From: Polyodon spathula
Taxonomy: Eukaryota; Chordata; Actinopteri; Acipenseriformes; Polyodontidae
Length of the DNA stretch: 64,000 nucleotides
Reading direction: 5' to 3'
Assembly: GCF_017654505.1 (NCBI RefSeq)
Contig: NC_054534.1
Coordinates: 43,312,226 to 43,376,225, forward strand
Shown: piece by piece, positions 12,066-23,817 of the stretch
Numbering within the stretch: the first letter of the stretch is position 1
Layout of the letters: each line of letters begins with the position of its first letter
Notes under the pieces: model-generated
Databases searched by the model: none
The model's input: the letters and a program-made list of their open reading frames with translations, nothing else
Told to the model about the DNA's origin: nothing
Made by a program: the position numbers and the translations under genes

Positions 12066-12122
<57 letters not shown>
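12054..12122. repeat. (AT)n microsatellite
   Basis: AT dinucleotide array with one phase slip. Confidence 0.95.
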
Positions 12123-12127
<5 letters not shown>

Positions 12128-12129
12128 CA

Positions 12130-12780
12130 ACAGTCAGAGAAAGTCTTATAGTACTATCAATTGATACGGCTCGTGTTTGTGTTTACTTATATGGCCTTCC
12201 TCATAATATTAGGTGTCGGTACAAAACGGTAATAATTATTCGTCATTCAGAGTAAAAAATATATGGTAAAAAATGCACTGAATCAGCTCCTTCATGGTTA
12301 GTCTACACCCTTTTTTTTTATAAAAAGAAAATTCTGACTGTTATAGATCCTGAAATGTTCACAGGCCTTCCTGAAACAGTAGTGTAAACAACAGAGATGT
12401 CATGATATTTTACTTCTGGTAGAGAACAAAGGCCCTGGTAGAACACAATTCATTCACACAGCATCCAGGGATTAAAGAATGTAAAAGACAATGGAGAGTC
12501 AATAATCTTAGGTTATTTTTCTTAGTGTGCTGTACATATTTTAAAACTTTTCTTGAACCTATCAACTTCCTTTCTGATCAAATGTGTTTATCAATGAAGC
12601 ATAATAGTGTATCTCATGAGCAATAATTTGAATTGCAAATTATATACAATATCATTATTCAATGCTGGAAAAGTGTGTTTTTATTTGTTATACTTTATTA
12701 TAATATTACTCACTTTCATTGTGATATTTAGCAGGCCCGCCACCAGACCAAAACATACACAATATTCTTGTTTAATATGC
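12130..12780. other. No feature recognised
   Basis: AT-rich, without convincing open frames or repeat structure. Confidence 0.35.
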
Positions 12781-12783
12781 TAG

Positions 12784-12784
<1 letters not shown>

Positions 12785-12856
<72 letters not shown>
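12785..12856. repeat. (ATT)n microsatellite
   Basis: About 24 ATT units, uninterrupted. Confidence 0.95.
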
Positions 12857-12857
<1 letters not shown>

Positions 12858-13234
12858 AGCCCATTACTATATTTTACATATAACTCTGTGATTATACCCT
12901 TATACTTAATTAATCATCACCATACTGACAGAATGCAACAAAAGCAATCAAACAAACAAAACTAATTTCATTGCTTGATAAAAATAAACTGACCTGCTCA
13001 CAGAAGCATTCGATTTACTGTACTGCAGCTTGCAGATATTTGCAAGACTCCAAGTGGTAGGGTTCAGCACCCTTTTGAATCCAGGAGTTATTTAGTTATT
13101 TATTTATTTGTTTTTTTATTGAGTATTGAGCAAAAGCAACTGAACAACGTAGATAAATAAACTTAGAAAAAAAAAAAAAACAACACATTTTACTGAAGCG
13201 CACAGCACAAGAAGTTATAAAAAAAAGTTATTTA

Positions 13235-13690
13235 TTTTTCTTTTTTTTCGACAAAAGGGTATTCCTTTACCTGGAGTCTAAGGCTGTTCACAATCAACAC
13301 AGATAATGCGCTTCTCCACAACGCCTTTCTGCACAGGCCACAGCTTTCCGAAGTTTTATTTTTATTGCACTTGCCAACCTGGCATTGGCTTCTCTTGCAG
13401 CTCTCAACAGGGTTGCCAGCTTCAGCTGTGGGTACACGCTTGTCTCCCTCTTCTTGCAAACTTCCTGTGCTAACTGTAAAATACATTCTCTCCTTGGTAA
13501 ATTCTTCTCCGTGCATTCTTTGTAAAGTACCCAGGAGCTGATGGCTGCTAGGTCCAATACACTGTAAAACACCTGAACAAACCATTGCTGGGAGCCAGCT
13601 TTCACTGAATACTTCCATGCCATCTGATCCAAAACATCAACTCCATATTTTGTTATGTAGTAAATCTCCACGGTCTCTGGTATTTATTTT
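13235..13690 (-). pseudogene. piggyBac-type transposase, C-terminal remnant 1
   Basis: The minus-strand frame (13294-13671) reads YYITKYGVDVLDQMAWKYSV, then QVFYSVLDLAAISSWVLYKE and a basic stretch. This is the conserved C-terminal part of piggyBac transposases, which insert at TTAA. An overlapping frame continues to cysteine pairs (CNKNK...SCGLCRKA), matching the C-terminal cross-brace cysteine-rich domain that binds transposon ends. At least one frameshift separates the two frames. The N-terminal half and the first catalytic aspartates are missing. A second remnant at 63102-63675 covers the same part of the protein. Confidence 0.75.
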
Positions 13691-13699
13691 CACTAGTCC

Positions 13700-14680
13700 T
13701 GATGCTAATCGACTGACCAAAACAGCAGGTGCCAGCCTTCAAAAGGCTGATTGAAAACAGTAGACTGTCAGTCATTCACTCAGGCAGAGAGTAGAAACTA
13801 ATCTGATTACAACTAAACACATTGCAGACTGATAAATAAAAATAATAAAGTAGAATCGTTCTGTATAATCAAAATACAATTGTTTTCTGTGTGGCTGTCA
13901 ATGTAACTGTTCCCAGGGCTTTTAGGTATAATGTAATACGTTTCCTTTATTTCTGCACTCCTGCGTTTCATGCTTTTTGAGAATGTACATAAACACACAG
14001 ACCCATATGTGTTACACAACTGGAGAAAATTTAATTTTAAAACCAAAAACTGCCAAAATGACTGCCGCAGGTCTTCCAGTGTTAAATATGTAAAAATAGC
14101 ATCACATTCATGGCTAAAAATAAACAATTTCACAGAATGATCATAGCTAGAAAGATTTTAACTTTAATATATTTCTTAATGTAATATATTGTAATATTTT
14201 AATATTGTTGCTAAATAAACATATTTTTTTATGTATTTAACCCTTTACTGTCCTGGGTATATTCCCATACCTATTTAATGCCTATTTTCTCAATGTCAAA
14301 TATATTGGACACTGGGCAACCAATGGTTAACATGCAGATAATGTACTTTCTTCTAACACATGCTCCTAGTCAAACGTAAACAGGATCTTTGTAACAGCAT
14401 CTTTTCAAACAACCATAACAGGAATATGCTTACCTTTTAATTTTAACTTGTATTCCTTGCCTGATGAAAAGAATAATGTGAACACTGAAATTACATTTGT
14501 TAAATAAATGTTGTAAATGTTGTAATTTGAGAATTTTCCAACAATATCCTTTTTGTTAATGTCTATTTAAGTTCACTTTTGATGCAGTGTCTGTCATGCC
14601 TGAACACATTGTTAAAAGATTCGAAGGATCGTTCTGCACTACACTGTTAAGAGGTTCTGTTAAGCACCACAGGGCGACTA
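13700..14680. other. No certain feature; 106-codon frame of unknown nature
   Basis: A minus-strand frame (13813-14133) is open for 106 codons but shows no family motif I recognise. Near 14238 TTAACCCTTTACTGTCC resembles a piggyBac-type terminus, but I found no partner end. Confidence 0.3.
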
Positions 14681-14689
14681 GTCTAAGAG

Positions 14690-14990
14690 CTGCAGATCAG
14701 GGTTCCATGGTTTGTGGTAGTTGTGACCAGACGAGTGTGGTGTTAGTGCAAGAAAGCAGGCAGGAACACAAGGGACCAGTGCAAACTCAATATCTTCTTA
14801 TTAAGAACAAACAAACCAAATACACAAACACTCCAAACTTTTAAACTATTTACAAATAAAACAGTGAAAACAAAATAAAACCTATAGCAGGTTAGAAATG
14901 AGTAACAGCAAGGGCAATATGCTGACCCCTTACCCTCTATATCTTGAATTGAACTCAAGAACTGAGCAAAGCTGCAAGTATATACCTACC
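14690..14990 (-). mobile_element. Possible LTR fragment of the adjacent gypsy element
   Basis: The sequence has minus-strand polyadenylation-like words (AATAAGAAGATATTG at about 14790-14804) and directly precedes the gypsy pol fragment at 14999-15565. Its base composition resembles the other LTR-like blocks in this window. No boundaries or duplicate copy were identified, so this is a guess from context. Confidence 0.2.
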
Positions 14991-14998
14991 ACTTGGCT

Positions 14999-15565
14999 TT
15001 TTCAAGCTTCTCAATTATTTCATCAGTGCGAGGCTTAGGATAGGGATCATGTTTTGACATTGCATTTACCTTCTGGAAATCAATACAAAAGCGGAGGTTT
15101 AGCTACCTGCGTAGTTTTAACATTCATCAATAGGTACGCCTCAGGATAGCGAGTACTGTAATCACTAATAACGAGTATATATGGCCTGATCTGCTTCTCT
15201 GTAATGGACCATCTACATCCATTGTTATATGCTCAAATGGTCTACTGATTATGGGAAGAAGTGAAAGATGGGCCTTAGTCACTTTATCCCTGCACATGAA
15301 AAAGCAATGCAGACCAACATTTTCTGCTTCCAAAAATGATGTGTCCGCTGGATCCTATGCCCCATAGTCAAAATCTTTCCCTTCAATGCCTTGGGAATGA
15401 CTAATGGCTCTCCCTCCTCACTCTGACGATACAGTAGGCCTTTAATTAAAACAAACTGATCTTCATTAAAACGGTCATGCTCTTCCTGCAAAACTCCCTC
15501 AATACTGGACAGTATAGAACAGTGGTGCGCAAACCTTTTATATCCCAGCCCCGTACTTAGCATAC
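14999..15565 (-). pseudogene. Ty3/gypsy pol fragment 2: integrase then RT
   Basis: Reading the minus strand from about 15565, the frame (15279-15563) has FVLIKGLLYRQSEEGEPLVI and a decayed zinc-binding HHCC region. The frame at 15127-15333 continues with LPIISRPFEHITMDVDGPL, the start of the integrase core, then a DYSTRYPEAYL segment in another frame. At about 15000-15100 the strand continues with LRFCIDFQKVNAMSKHDPYP, a classic gypsy reverse-transcriptase motif, and a PKPRTDEIIEKLEKA tail. Integrase again lies 5' of RT, with most of the integrase core and the linker deleted. Frameshifts show it is dead. Confidence 0.75.
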
Positions 15566-15832
15566 ATTGAGACTATTGAAACGTTTGATTTGGCATTGTA
15601 TGTTGCAGAGCTCTGCTTAGAGAGCCAATGTCTACGCTTCCCCGCCTTCTCTACATACTACAATGTCAAAACAATGTACACATTTCAAAACTTTTAAGAA
15701 TGTGTTTGTTAACATGCGAAACAACATGCTAAACAACTGGATAAATCAGAACTTTGAAAAACCCTGTTCAAATATAAATACATAGAAGCCTCCATTTCGG
15801 CTCTGTTCACTGCATCCACTAACATTTTTATT

Positions 15833-15836
<4 letters not shown>

Positions 15837-15870
<34 letters not shown>
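15837..15870. repeat. Poly(A) tract
   Basis: 34 consecutive A residues, 25 bp upstream of the Tc1 element; no LINE or SINE body lies in front of it on this strand that I could recognise. Confidence 0.9.
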
Positions 15871-15873
<3 letters not shown>

Positions 15874-15894
15874 GTTACTTTAAATTGTTACATA

Positions 15895-17546
15895 CAGTGG
15901 CTTGCGAAAGTATTGACCCCCCCTTGGCATTTTTCCTATTTTGTTGCCTTACAACCTGGAATTAAAATGGATTTTTATTTGGATTTCATGTAATGGACAT
16001 ACACAGAATAGTCCAAATTGGTGAAGTGAAATGAAAAAAATAACTTGTTTAAAAAAATTCTAAAAAATAAATAACGGAAAAGTGGTGCGTGCATATGTAT
16101 TCACCCCCTTTGCTATTAAGCCTCTAAATAAGATCTGGTGCAACCAATTACCTTCAGAAATCACATAATTAGTTAAATAAAGTCCACCTGTGTGCAATCT
16201 AAGTATCACGTGATCTGTCACATGATCTCAGTATATATACACCTGTTCTGAAAGGCCCCAGAGTTTGCAACACCACTAAGCAAGGGGCACCACCAAGCAA
16301 GCGGCACCATGAAGACCAAGAAGCTCTCCAAACAGGTCAGGGACAAAGTTGTGGAGAAGTACATATCAGGGTTGGGTTATAAAAAAATATCCGAAACTTT
16401 GAACATCCCACGGAGCACCATTAAAGCCATTATTAAAAAATGGAAAGAATATGGCACCACAACAAACTTGGCAAGAGAGGGCCGCCCACCAAAACTAACG
16501 GACCAGGCAAGGAGGGCATTAATCAAAGAGGCAACAAAGAGGCCAAAGATAACACTGAAGGAGCTCCAAAGCTCCACAGCGGAGATTGGAGTATCTGTCC
16601 ATAGGACCACTTTAAGCCGTACACTCCACAGAGCTGGGCTTTACGGAAGAGTGGCCAGAAAAAAGCCATTGCTTAAAGAAAAAAATAAGCAAGCATGTTT
16701 GGTGTTCGCCAAAAGGTATGTGGGAGACTCCCCAAACATATGGAAGAAGGTACTCTGGTCAGATGAGACTAAAATTTAGCTTTTTGGCCATCAAGGAAAA
16801 CGTTATGTCTGGCGCAAACCCAACACCTCTCATCACCCCGAGAACACCATCCCCACAGTCAAGCATGGTGGTGGCAGCATCATGCTGTGTGGATGTTTTT
16901 CATTGGCAGGGACTGGGAAACTGGTCAGAATTGAAGGAATGATGGATGGCGCTAAATACAGGGAAATTCTTGAGGGAAACCTGTTTCAGTCTTCCAGAGA
17001 TTTGAGACTGGGACGGAGGTTCACCTTCCAGCAGGACAATGACCCTAAGCATACTGCTAAAGCAACACTCGAGTGGTTTAAGTGGAAACATTTACATGTC
17101 TTGGAATGGCCTAGTCAAAGCCCAGACCTCAATCCAATTGAGAATCTGTGGTATGACTTAAAAATTGCTGTACACCAGCGGAACCCATCCAACTTGAAGG
17201 AGCTGGAGCAGTTTTGCCTTGAAGAATGGACAAAAATCCCAGTGGCTAGATGTGACAAGCTTATAGATACATACCCCAAGAGACTTACAGCTGTAATTGC
17301 TGCAAAAGGTGGCTCTACAAAGTATTGACTTTGGGGGGGTGAATACTTATGCATGCTCAAGTTTTCTGTTTTTTTGTCTTATTTCTTGTTTGTTTCACAA
17401 TAAAAAATATTTTGCATCTTGAAAGTGGTAGGCATGATGTATAAATCAAATGATACAAACCTCAAAAAAATCTATTTTAATTCCAGGTTGTAAGGCAACA
17501 AAATAGGAAAAATGCCAAGGGGGGTCAATACTTTCGCAAGCCACTG
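15895..17546 (+). mobile_element. Near-intact Tc1/mariner transposon
   Basis: Both ends begin CAGTGGCTTGCGAAAGTATT and the terminal inverted repeats run for about 85 bp with only a few differences, including a change in a C-run length. The element is flanked by TA at 15893-15894 and 17547-17548, the Tc1 target duplication. The unit is 1,652 bp, a full-length size for Tc1 elements, and holds a single transposase gene on the plus strand. High similarity of the two ends indicates a comparatively recent insertion. Confidence 0.95.
16309..17328 (+). pseudogene. Tc1 transposase, one internal stop
   Basis: This would encode a 339-residue DD34E transposase, close to the normal Tc1 length. It begins MKTKKLSKQVRDK with a paired-like helix-turn-helix at about residues 8-120 (GLGYKKISETLNIPRSTIK, then GRPPKLT). 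The catalytic triad is visible: D in WSDETKI, D in FQQDNDPKH, and E in NPIENLW, with exactly 34 residues between the second D and the [12 protein letters not shown] also fits the family. The only defect I see is TAG at 16777-16779 (codon 157), just after the first catalytic aspartate; the frame is otherwise continuous to 17328. The start codon follows the 5' UTR and left repeat at a normal distance. Confidence 0.95.
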
Positions 17547-17969
17547 TACCTCTTTTAAAACAGAAAGTTTGATGCTAATTTAAGTGCTCTGTAGTTACAT
17601 TTTTCCTACAAAAATATTTTCCATCAGTTTGAATTTGAAACACAAAATATTACAGCAGAAGAACTGCCAGTATTTTTTAGCCATACAACACCAATGAACT
17701 AGTCTGGCTTTGAAATGCCCATTTGCAAATGAAAAAGAAATGCTGTAGATTTCTGTTTACAAGTGTGACTGGTGCTCCAGTCTTTTTATTTCTAATTGTT
17801 GTGCAGATAAACCAAAATATTAACAATATCAGGACTCAGTCTGGATGTGACCACTGCAACTGAATACCTTCTCTGAAGGAACACTCGTGGTTGGGATGCA
17901 CAACTATTTTTTTGTTAAGTTAGATAGCAAAAGCATTTATGCAGCACGTTCCTTTCACCAGGTCGGTGG

Positions 17970-19400
17970 GTTCTCATCAGTACTGTGATGTGTCTTTCCT
18001 TATCTTAGCTTCTGGGGTTCCATCTTCCTGACTGCCACCCTCAGTTTCCAGGTGTTTATCGGTGATATGCTTCAGCAATCCAAACAGACTTGTGGTTCTC
18101 TGTTTTAAGGCAGCAGTTGCTGTGGAGGTGCAACTACCTTCCTGCTCATGTGTCCTTCGAATGGATGTGGCAGATCGAGATCCTTCAGCAGATGGTTTTC
18201 TAGGGATAGGCACAATCAGATCTGTGCTCATGAGCTTTAGAGCTTCCTCTTCACATGATTTGACTGTGGCCTCCAGGTTGTCAGAAAAGCAGGCTTTAAA
18301 TCAAGGGTCTAAAAAACGGGCGATATCCAACACTATTCTGACATAATTTGAATACCTGGCAAGTAAGTCTTGTTTGATTACTTCTTTCAATAGTTTTTTT
18401 TAGTGGGCTGTCTTCGCTTGCTGCCTTAAGTAAATTTTCACTTAAGGCATGTAAGATTGGCTTTAGGGTTAGAGTTAGGGCTGAGTGTGACATGTATATC
18501 ATTGTCATTAGCCAGGGTGTCAGTAAACTCATTCAGTGGTTGAAGAATTTGGCTCACATCTTACAAAAGTCCAACATCTAAATCTTTTGGCATTAAATGC
18601 CATGTATTCCTGTCTGAAACCAAGACTGCACACACAACCTGCTGCTGTTCCAAGAATTGTGAAACTATGAAGTAGGTTGACCCCCATCTTACCACATCAT
18701 GGATCAAATAATGCTGAAATATTTAATTCTGCCTGCTTTACCTTCAAATCCCTTTTTCTTTTTCCAACCAAATCCCTGAACTAGGTACCAGCATGCTCTA
18801 ATTGCAGCCTCTACCTTTTGTATTTTTTTAAGAGCTTTACCAATTGCTAAGTTTTAACTGTGCCCAAAACAGCCAAGCCAAAAAATGCAGGAGAGCTCTC
18901 CAAATACCTTCTTCATGTTTGTTGCATTGTCAGTTGTTACATCAGCAAGTCTCTCTTGTTTAATGTCCCATTCATGAAGCATGTTTTGAAAACTTTCAGC
19001 AATGTTTTCAGCTGTGTGGCCCGTAGGAAAAAACAAAGTTTCTAGACAATGGGCCTGAAGTTGTTGATCCAGAGATCGATTGTTGCTGCATATCACATAC
19101 CTTCAGAAACACGATTTTCAACATTAGCTCACACTATAGATCTTGGGAACTTCTTTTGTGGCAAAAAAAGTTTCTTGATGGATATCTGAGGTTCAGCTTT
19201 TTCACAAGGTGCAAAATCCAGGTTTCTCAACAATCTAGAGCCGTATCATATATTTGGCAATGAAATAAGCAACAGCGGCATGGAGTTCCTGAACTTGCTT
19301 TGAGCTGACAGCTAACATTTTTCCTTTTTCAACAGCAGCCGCAGCTAACTGACTAGAATATACAGACTTTGGACAGGCTGAAATGCTACTCTGAAATCTG
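17970..19400 (-). pseudogene. hAT (ZBED-type) transposase remnant 2
   Basis: Read on the minus strand, the pieces follow the order of a hAT transposase. Near 19360-19250 is KQVQELHAAVAYFIAKYM. The frame at 18854-19096 has LETLFFPTGHTAENIAESFQ, then VTTDNATNMKKVFGELSC and WLGCFGHS, the conserved catalytic-domain segment. Further on come LIHDVV.RWGSTYF and SQILQPLNEFTDTLAND near 18690-18510. The frame at 17977-18231 has LKHITDKH at the C-terminal insertion region. Multiple stops and shifts. The BED finger is not seen upstream of 19400. It is related to, but a different copy from, the element at 425-1620. Confidence 0.75.
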
Positions 19401-19409
19401 CAGCTACTA

Positions 19410-22260
19410 CCTCTCTGTAAAATAATGATAATAATATGAGCACATTACTAAAGATATAATAAATCAAAGTAATATTTTAGTATTAAAAAAAAAAGTGTCA
19501 TGTATAATTTTATTTTTATAGTTGTTTTTTTCTTATATAGTTTGCCATTCTTACTAACTGATCTAGCATGAATGCCTTTTTCAATCAGCTAGATTGCTGC
19601 TAAAAAAATAAAAATACTAATACTACTGAATTTCTGAAGATTTCCAATTTTCCATGTATATAAATCACAGCTGGAACCATTTCAGAGGGGACAGAACAGT
19701 TACACAGACCTGGTCATTCTGATCAAAGTAAAATCCATCACTTCAGAAATTAAGCATTTAATTGCATATGCAGCAAAATCCTGTGCAATTATCATGGAGC
19801 ATGCTTGACTTTACACTGGTAAGTATTGTATTGCAGATTTTAACCATTTCCCCTCTTTTCATCCCACAGCTGTTTGGATCTTGGACTGACCACCAGCCTG
19901 ACCAAAGTGCACATAGGAATCACATGGACCAGTAAGTAAAAGTATTTATCTTTATTACAATGATCAATGCAATTGACAATATAACCATACACAATAATAA
20001 AAGGATCAAATATGTCACCACTATACAGCATCTATCAATGAATATCCTACATTTTTTATGAATTTCTAAACAGCACAGTACAAGACTAAAACTAAAGTAT
20101 AAACAACAGACCAGCTCAAAATTAATCTTCTGTTGAATCATTCTATTTTACTAACTTTTCTTGATCTATTCAGTACTGTGTAGCAGTCTTCTTTTTACCA
20201 GCCGTTTTCTCAGTTCCATCCTTCTTTAACAAGTGGTGCCATCTGTTTTCTTGGTCCAGGATAATGTACTCTCCACAGCCAAAAGAGCTGTCTGGTCCTT
20301 TCCAATGATGCCCACAACTTCTCTCCCTTCCTGAACTTCCAATTCCTCTTTTATAGTGGTAATAATCAAGTCCTGCACCTGGCCTTCGTTTTGGGCTGAA
20401 AGCCTTGCAACCGTGCCAGTGATAAAACAATTAAAACAAAATAACAGCACACATATGTAGCCCAACTATTTAGGTCCCCCTTTGGATATTCAATTTAACA
20501 TTTAAAAAACACACATGTAAAATATAAATTACTATTTGTTCTCCAGCTAGGAATTTGAAGGTTGCAGATTTTTATTTTAGTTAACAGAAACATGTTATAA
20601 AGGTTTTAAATCACATTAACTTTCACTCACATGCAAAATGTAATCTAATTTGTATGTAATCTTATAGTTACCTAGAATACTGAAAGTGCTAAAGACTCGA
20701 ACTGTACTGTGTGCAGAACTGCAGTTGAGAAACGCAATACTGCTATAAACAGTTATATTATGTACTGGCTATGCAAGTTTTCAATTTACTATTCATAATC
20801 CATAGCGAACTGTTCATCTGTTCTGTATTGGTAATACTTTATGAATAACCATCAGCTTCACATTAAATGGCAAAATAAAAATGTGTAGGATAATATTTAT
20901 GGAACTGCCACTGTCCAATCTGTTTTGACCAGGCAACATTTGTTTAAAAATTCTAATGAAAAGTCAGTCATTATATTGTTAATTGTATTGTGTCATAATT
21001 ACATATATTGCCCTGTGATGCAAAGACTTTTCCCCCTCATCAAGATTTTCACTTTAGCCATGATACCACTGTGTCACAAACAGGCCCCTTGCTGTTTGGT
21101 TTGAGACTTATTCATAGCACTTAATTGGTTGCCCAGTGGTTAGCCAATAACCTCGTTTATGGTGGCAATGCTCTGAGTATTGTTAATGGGCTAGATGCAC
21201 TGTTTCCCTCCTGGTACCCAGCAGTACTGAGAAAAAAACAATTTTCTCCACTGAGCTGTGTGCCCAATATCTAATCCTCTCCACTCCTGAAAAGCACACT
21301 TTTTTTTGGTTTTACGTATTTGTATTGGCTTACATACTGCTGGGCTGTTAATAGGCAATGAATCTGCAATGTTCATGCAGCAATGCAGAAATCTGCTTGC
21401 TGACTGCTAATTAAATCACATTTAAACTACAGTCAAGAGGACACACAGCCAAGATGGATTTGTTATGACCCTGTTTGTCTGTACAAGGTTACTCACTGCA
21501 ACCTTAGATGTAAGCCTGATATGCAAATGTAGTATACATGATTTGTAAATAGCTTAATTAAAATGAAATTAACATTCAACCTGAATGATTCAAACAAGCT
21601 GCTATGTGTTATATGAAAACCATTATTCTAAAATGCATGGATCATGGTTTCAAATAATGGTATCAGGTTTTCATTAGAGGCTGTTAAAATAATGAAGAAA
21701 AGTAAAATGTATGCCTTGTTTCTATCTTACCCTGGGATCAAGTTGAACAATTGCATCTTTATGTTTGTAATCAAAATGTGTTTCAAACATTGTCACACAG
21801 AACACTATAATCTAGACCGTGAACTTTACTGTCCATCTAAATGCAGTTGTGTTGCTTAGCATGTAAAGTTCTTGATTAAGATTTTATTACTGGTTCTTAT
21901 TTCACCCAAACCCACCAAAATAATGTATTTATTTATTGCCATTGTGGCTTCTCATGCATATTCATAAACCTGTTCTCGCCCCTCTGAACCTGCCAGAGCA
22001 AACAGATAAAATCTTGGCAAAGATGATGGACAGATATAAAAATGCTTAACTTTATGAGCAGAGTTGGGAACCAATGAAATGTTCCTGATTGAACAGTTTA
22101 CATTCAAGCAGCCAATGTGAATTCAAAAGACATTTTGACAGGAAGACCTTGTGCGTAACCAATGTAAAACTAATAACTAGTCAAAACTGATTCACAACTA
22201 GGGATCTGTTAATAAAAATATCAGAAAAATTGTGATTATGTTGAAAAAGATATTGCAGTA
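19410..22260. other. Anonymous DNA, no certain feature
   Basis: A pair of overlapping minus-strand frames at 20170-20465 is unusual for its length but I recognise no domain in it. The 21050-21400 stretch is richer in GC and partly self-complementary in short pieces, without defined ends. No RNA gene is visible. Confidence 0.35.
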
Positions 22261-22266
22261 ATACAT

Positions 22267-23028
22267 TGTTGCAAAATGGTGAGTGAATACAGGTGAGTGC
22301 AGTGCAGAGCAGATTAATCATGCAGACAATTGCTTTCAGGTGCAATGGTGTTTATTGTAATAATAACAATGTCCAGAGCCTTATGGCAAACACCTGTAAA
22401 TAATAAATGCTGGAGTGATACAGCGGCATGCATCACTCGTAATTTGTAATCCCTGGGTTTGACCAGCAACCAAATGTCCAGGTTTTACACACACCCACAC
22501 TAAACACAAATTACAAACACAAGACAGTGAGTGAAATTAGGTGCTAGTGGTGATTACAGTATATGAAATGCAGGGGTGAAAGTGATGTCCGGCTTGATGC
22601 TGGCTTGCACTACAGCTCCGGATCGTGTTACTGATAGTCTGTTGAGTCAAACAACAGTCACAGCCGACACTAGCATACACAAAACAAACACTCACAGTTT
22701 TCAGCAATATGTTTTACTCCCAGGTCAAATCCAACCATTTACAAAGGAAAAGATTACTTTACTACACCCTTATTTTATACCCTCCCTCATGACCCCTTGG
22801 TTAACGAGCGCATCTGCTTCTCCAATCCACGGATGCTACGTTGTTTCCTGTTCAGGTAATTCTGTTTGGGTACCTTAGCTAAGTCCCTTTACTAGCCGTC
22901 CGACTTCCACCAACCCACGGAAATAAAGTGTCATGCCTTTTAGTCCAGGGTATTCGGTTCCCTTTACCTAGTGCCCTCACAGGTCGGGAGGGAGATCTAA
23001 CATCAAGCGTCATTCAAGCTCTGTGACA
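22267..23028 (-). mobile_element. LTR-like unit A
   Basis: On the minus strand the unit starts TGTCACAGAG (end at 23028) and finishes near 22267 at a TTGCAACA-type end. It shares along its length several blocks with the unit at 56640-57370: 'ggtgatgcaatgcagtgc', 'ttatggcaaanacctgtaaa', 'tgatacagcggc', 'gagtgaattag', 'ccatttacaaaggaa', 'accctccctcatgacccc' and CCTCACAGGTCGGGAGGGAG. TG...CA ends and a length of about 760 bp suggest a solo LTR, transcribed on the minus strand. It carries no coding frame. It abuts unit D head to head with one base between them. Confidence 0.65.
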
Positions 23029-23029
23029 T

Positions 23030-23757
23030 TGTGACGTAAATATAATGAGTTCTGGTTGAAAACCTCCCTCCCGACCTGTGAGGGCACAAAATAGCGAAAG
23101 GGAAAGTCCTGACAAGGGCTGGCCTGTCAGTTCATTTCCAGGGTCGGGAAGTCGGGCCACCTCGATGAAGGCGAGACTCCGTTGCAGGAATGTGTTGACC
23201 TGGAGGGTAAACAAGGTGGCAGCTGCAAGCAATAAAAGCAGCTGCAATCGTTTGCCAAGGGGTGATAGCATAAAGGGGGCCGGAGAATCAGTAATCTTTT
23301 CCTTCGTTTGGGTTGAGTGCATATACCTGGAAGAACTGAGAGAGCCGCAGTAGTAACTGCCTGAGAAACATTATTGTGAAAAGAATATTCATGAGTGTTT
23401 GTTTGTTTTACGTATTGTTAGTAACTGTCTTGTTTGTTGAACCACACGTTTCCGGAGCTGTCGCTTTTGGGCCAGCACAAGCCGGAACTGCACTTCACAA
23501 ACTGTTGCAATATAGCCTGTTATCACACACCACGGGCACTGGTGACCGTGTTTAAGTACTGTGGGGTGGATAAGGATTATTGTTTGGGATGGTAACCCTG
23601 TTTTGTATTTCGTTCCGTGTCGTACACATTGTTGTGTATTGCTGGGGCATTTCCTTTTGGTCACCAGACCTGGATTAAAAAAATAAATCTTTCCAAACCG
23701 GATTACAATTGTCTGTGATTGTCTGTGACTGCAGTGCACACCAGCCACTTTGCCACA
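23030..23757 (+). mobile_element. LTR-like unit D
   Basis: The unit begins TGTGACGTAAATATAATG and ends CCACTTTGCCACA. After the family block CTCCCTCCCGACCTGTGAGG it has a leader region, an AATAAA near 23676-23690 and U5-like sequence. It is the reverse orientation of units A, C and E. Its closest relative here is unit E (27858-28551), with which it shares the GAAATACAATG/GTAAATATAATG start and the 'cccaaacgaaggaaaagat' segment. No coding frame; likely a solo LTR. Confidence 0.65.
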
Positions 23758-23817
23758 CACATACATAAAACAAAGCATAAGTCTAGGGAAAGTAGTATGT
23801 TGTGTTTTAAACCCTTG

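Noticed and set aside
13813..14133. 106-codon minus-strand frame as a gene
   Set aside because: No recognisable motif, AT-driven composition and no supporting neighbours.
18465..18485. Telomere-like TTAGGG words
   Set aside because: Only two or three degenerate units, inside a decayed hAT reading frame; not an interstitial telomere array.
23014..23353. Overlapping frames of 90-100 codons on both strands
   Set aside because: They lie across the junction of LTR-like units A and D and show no family motif.
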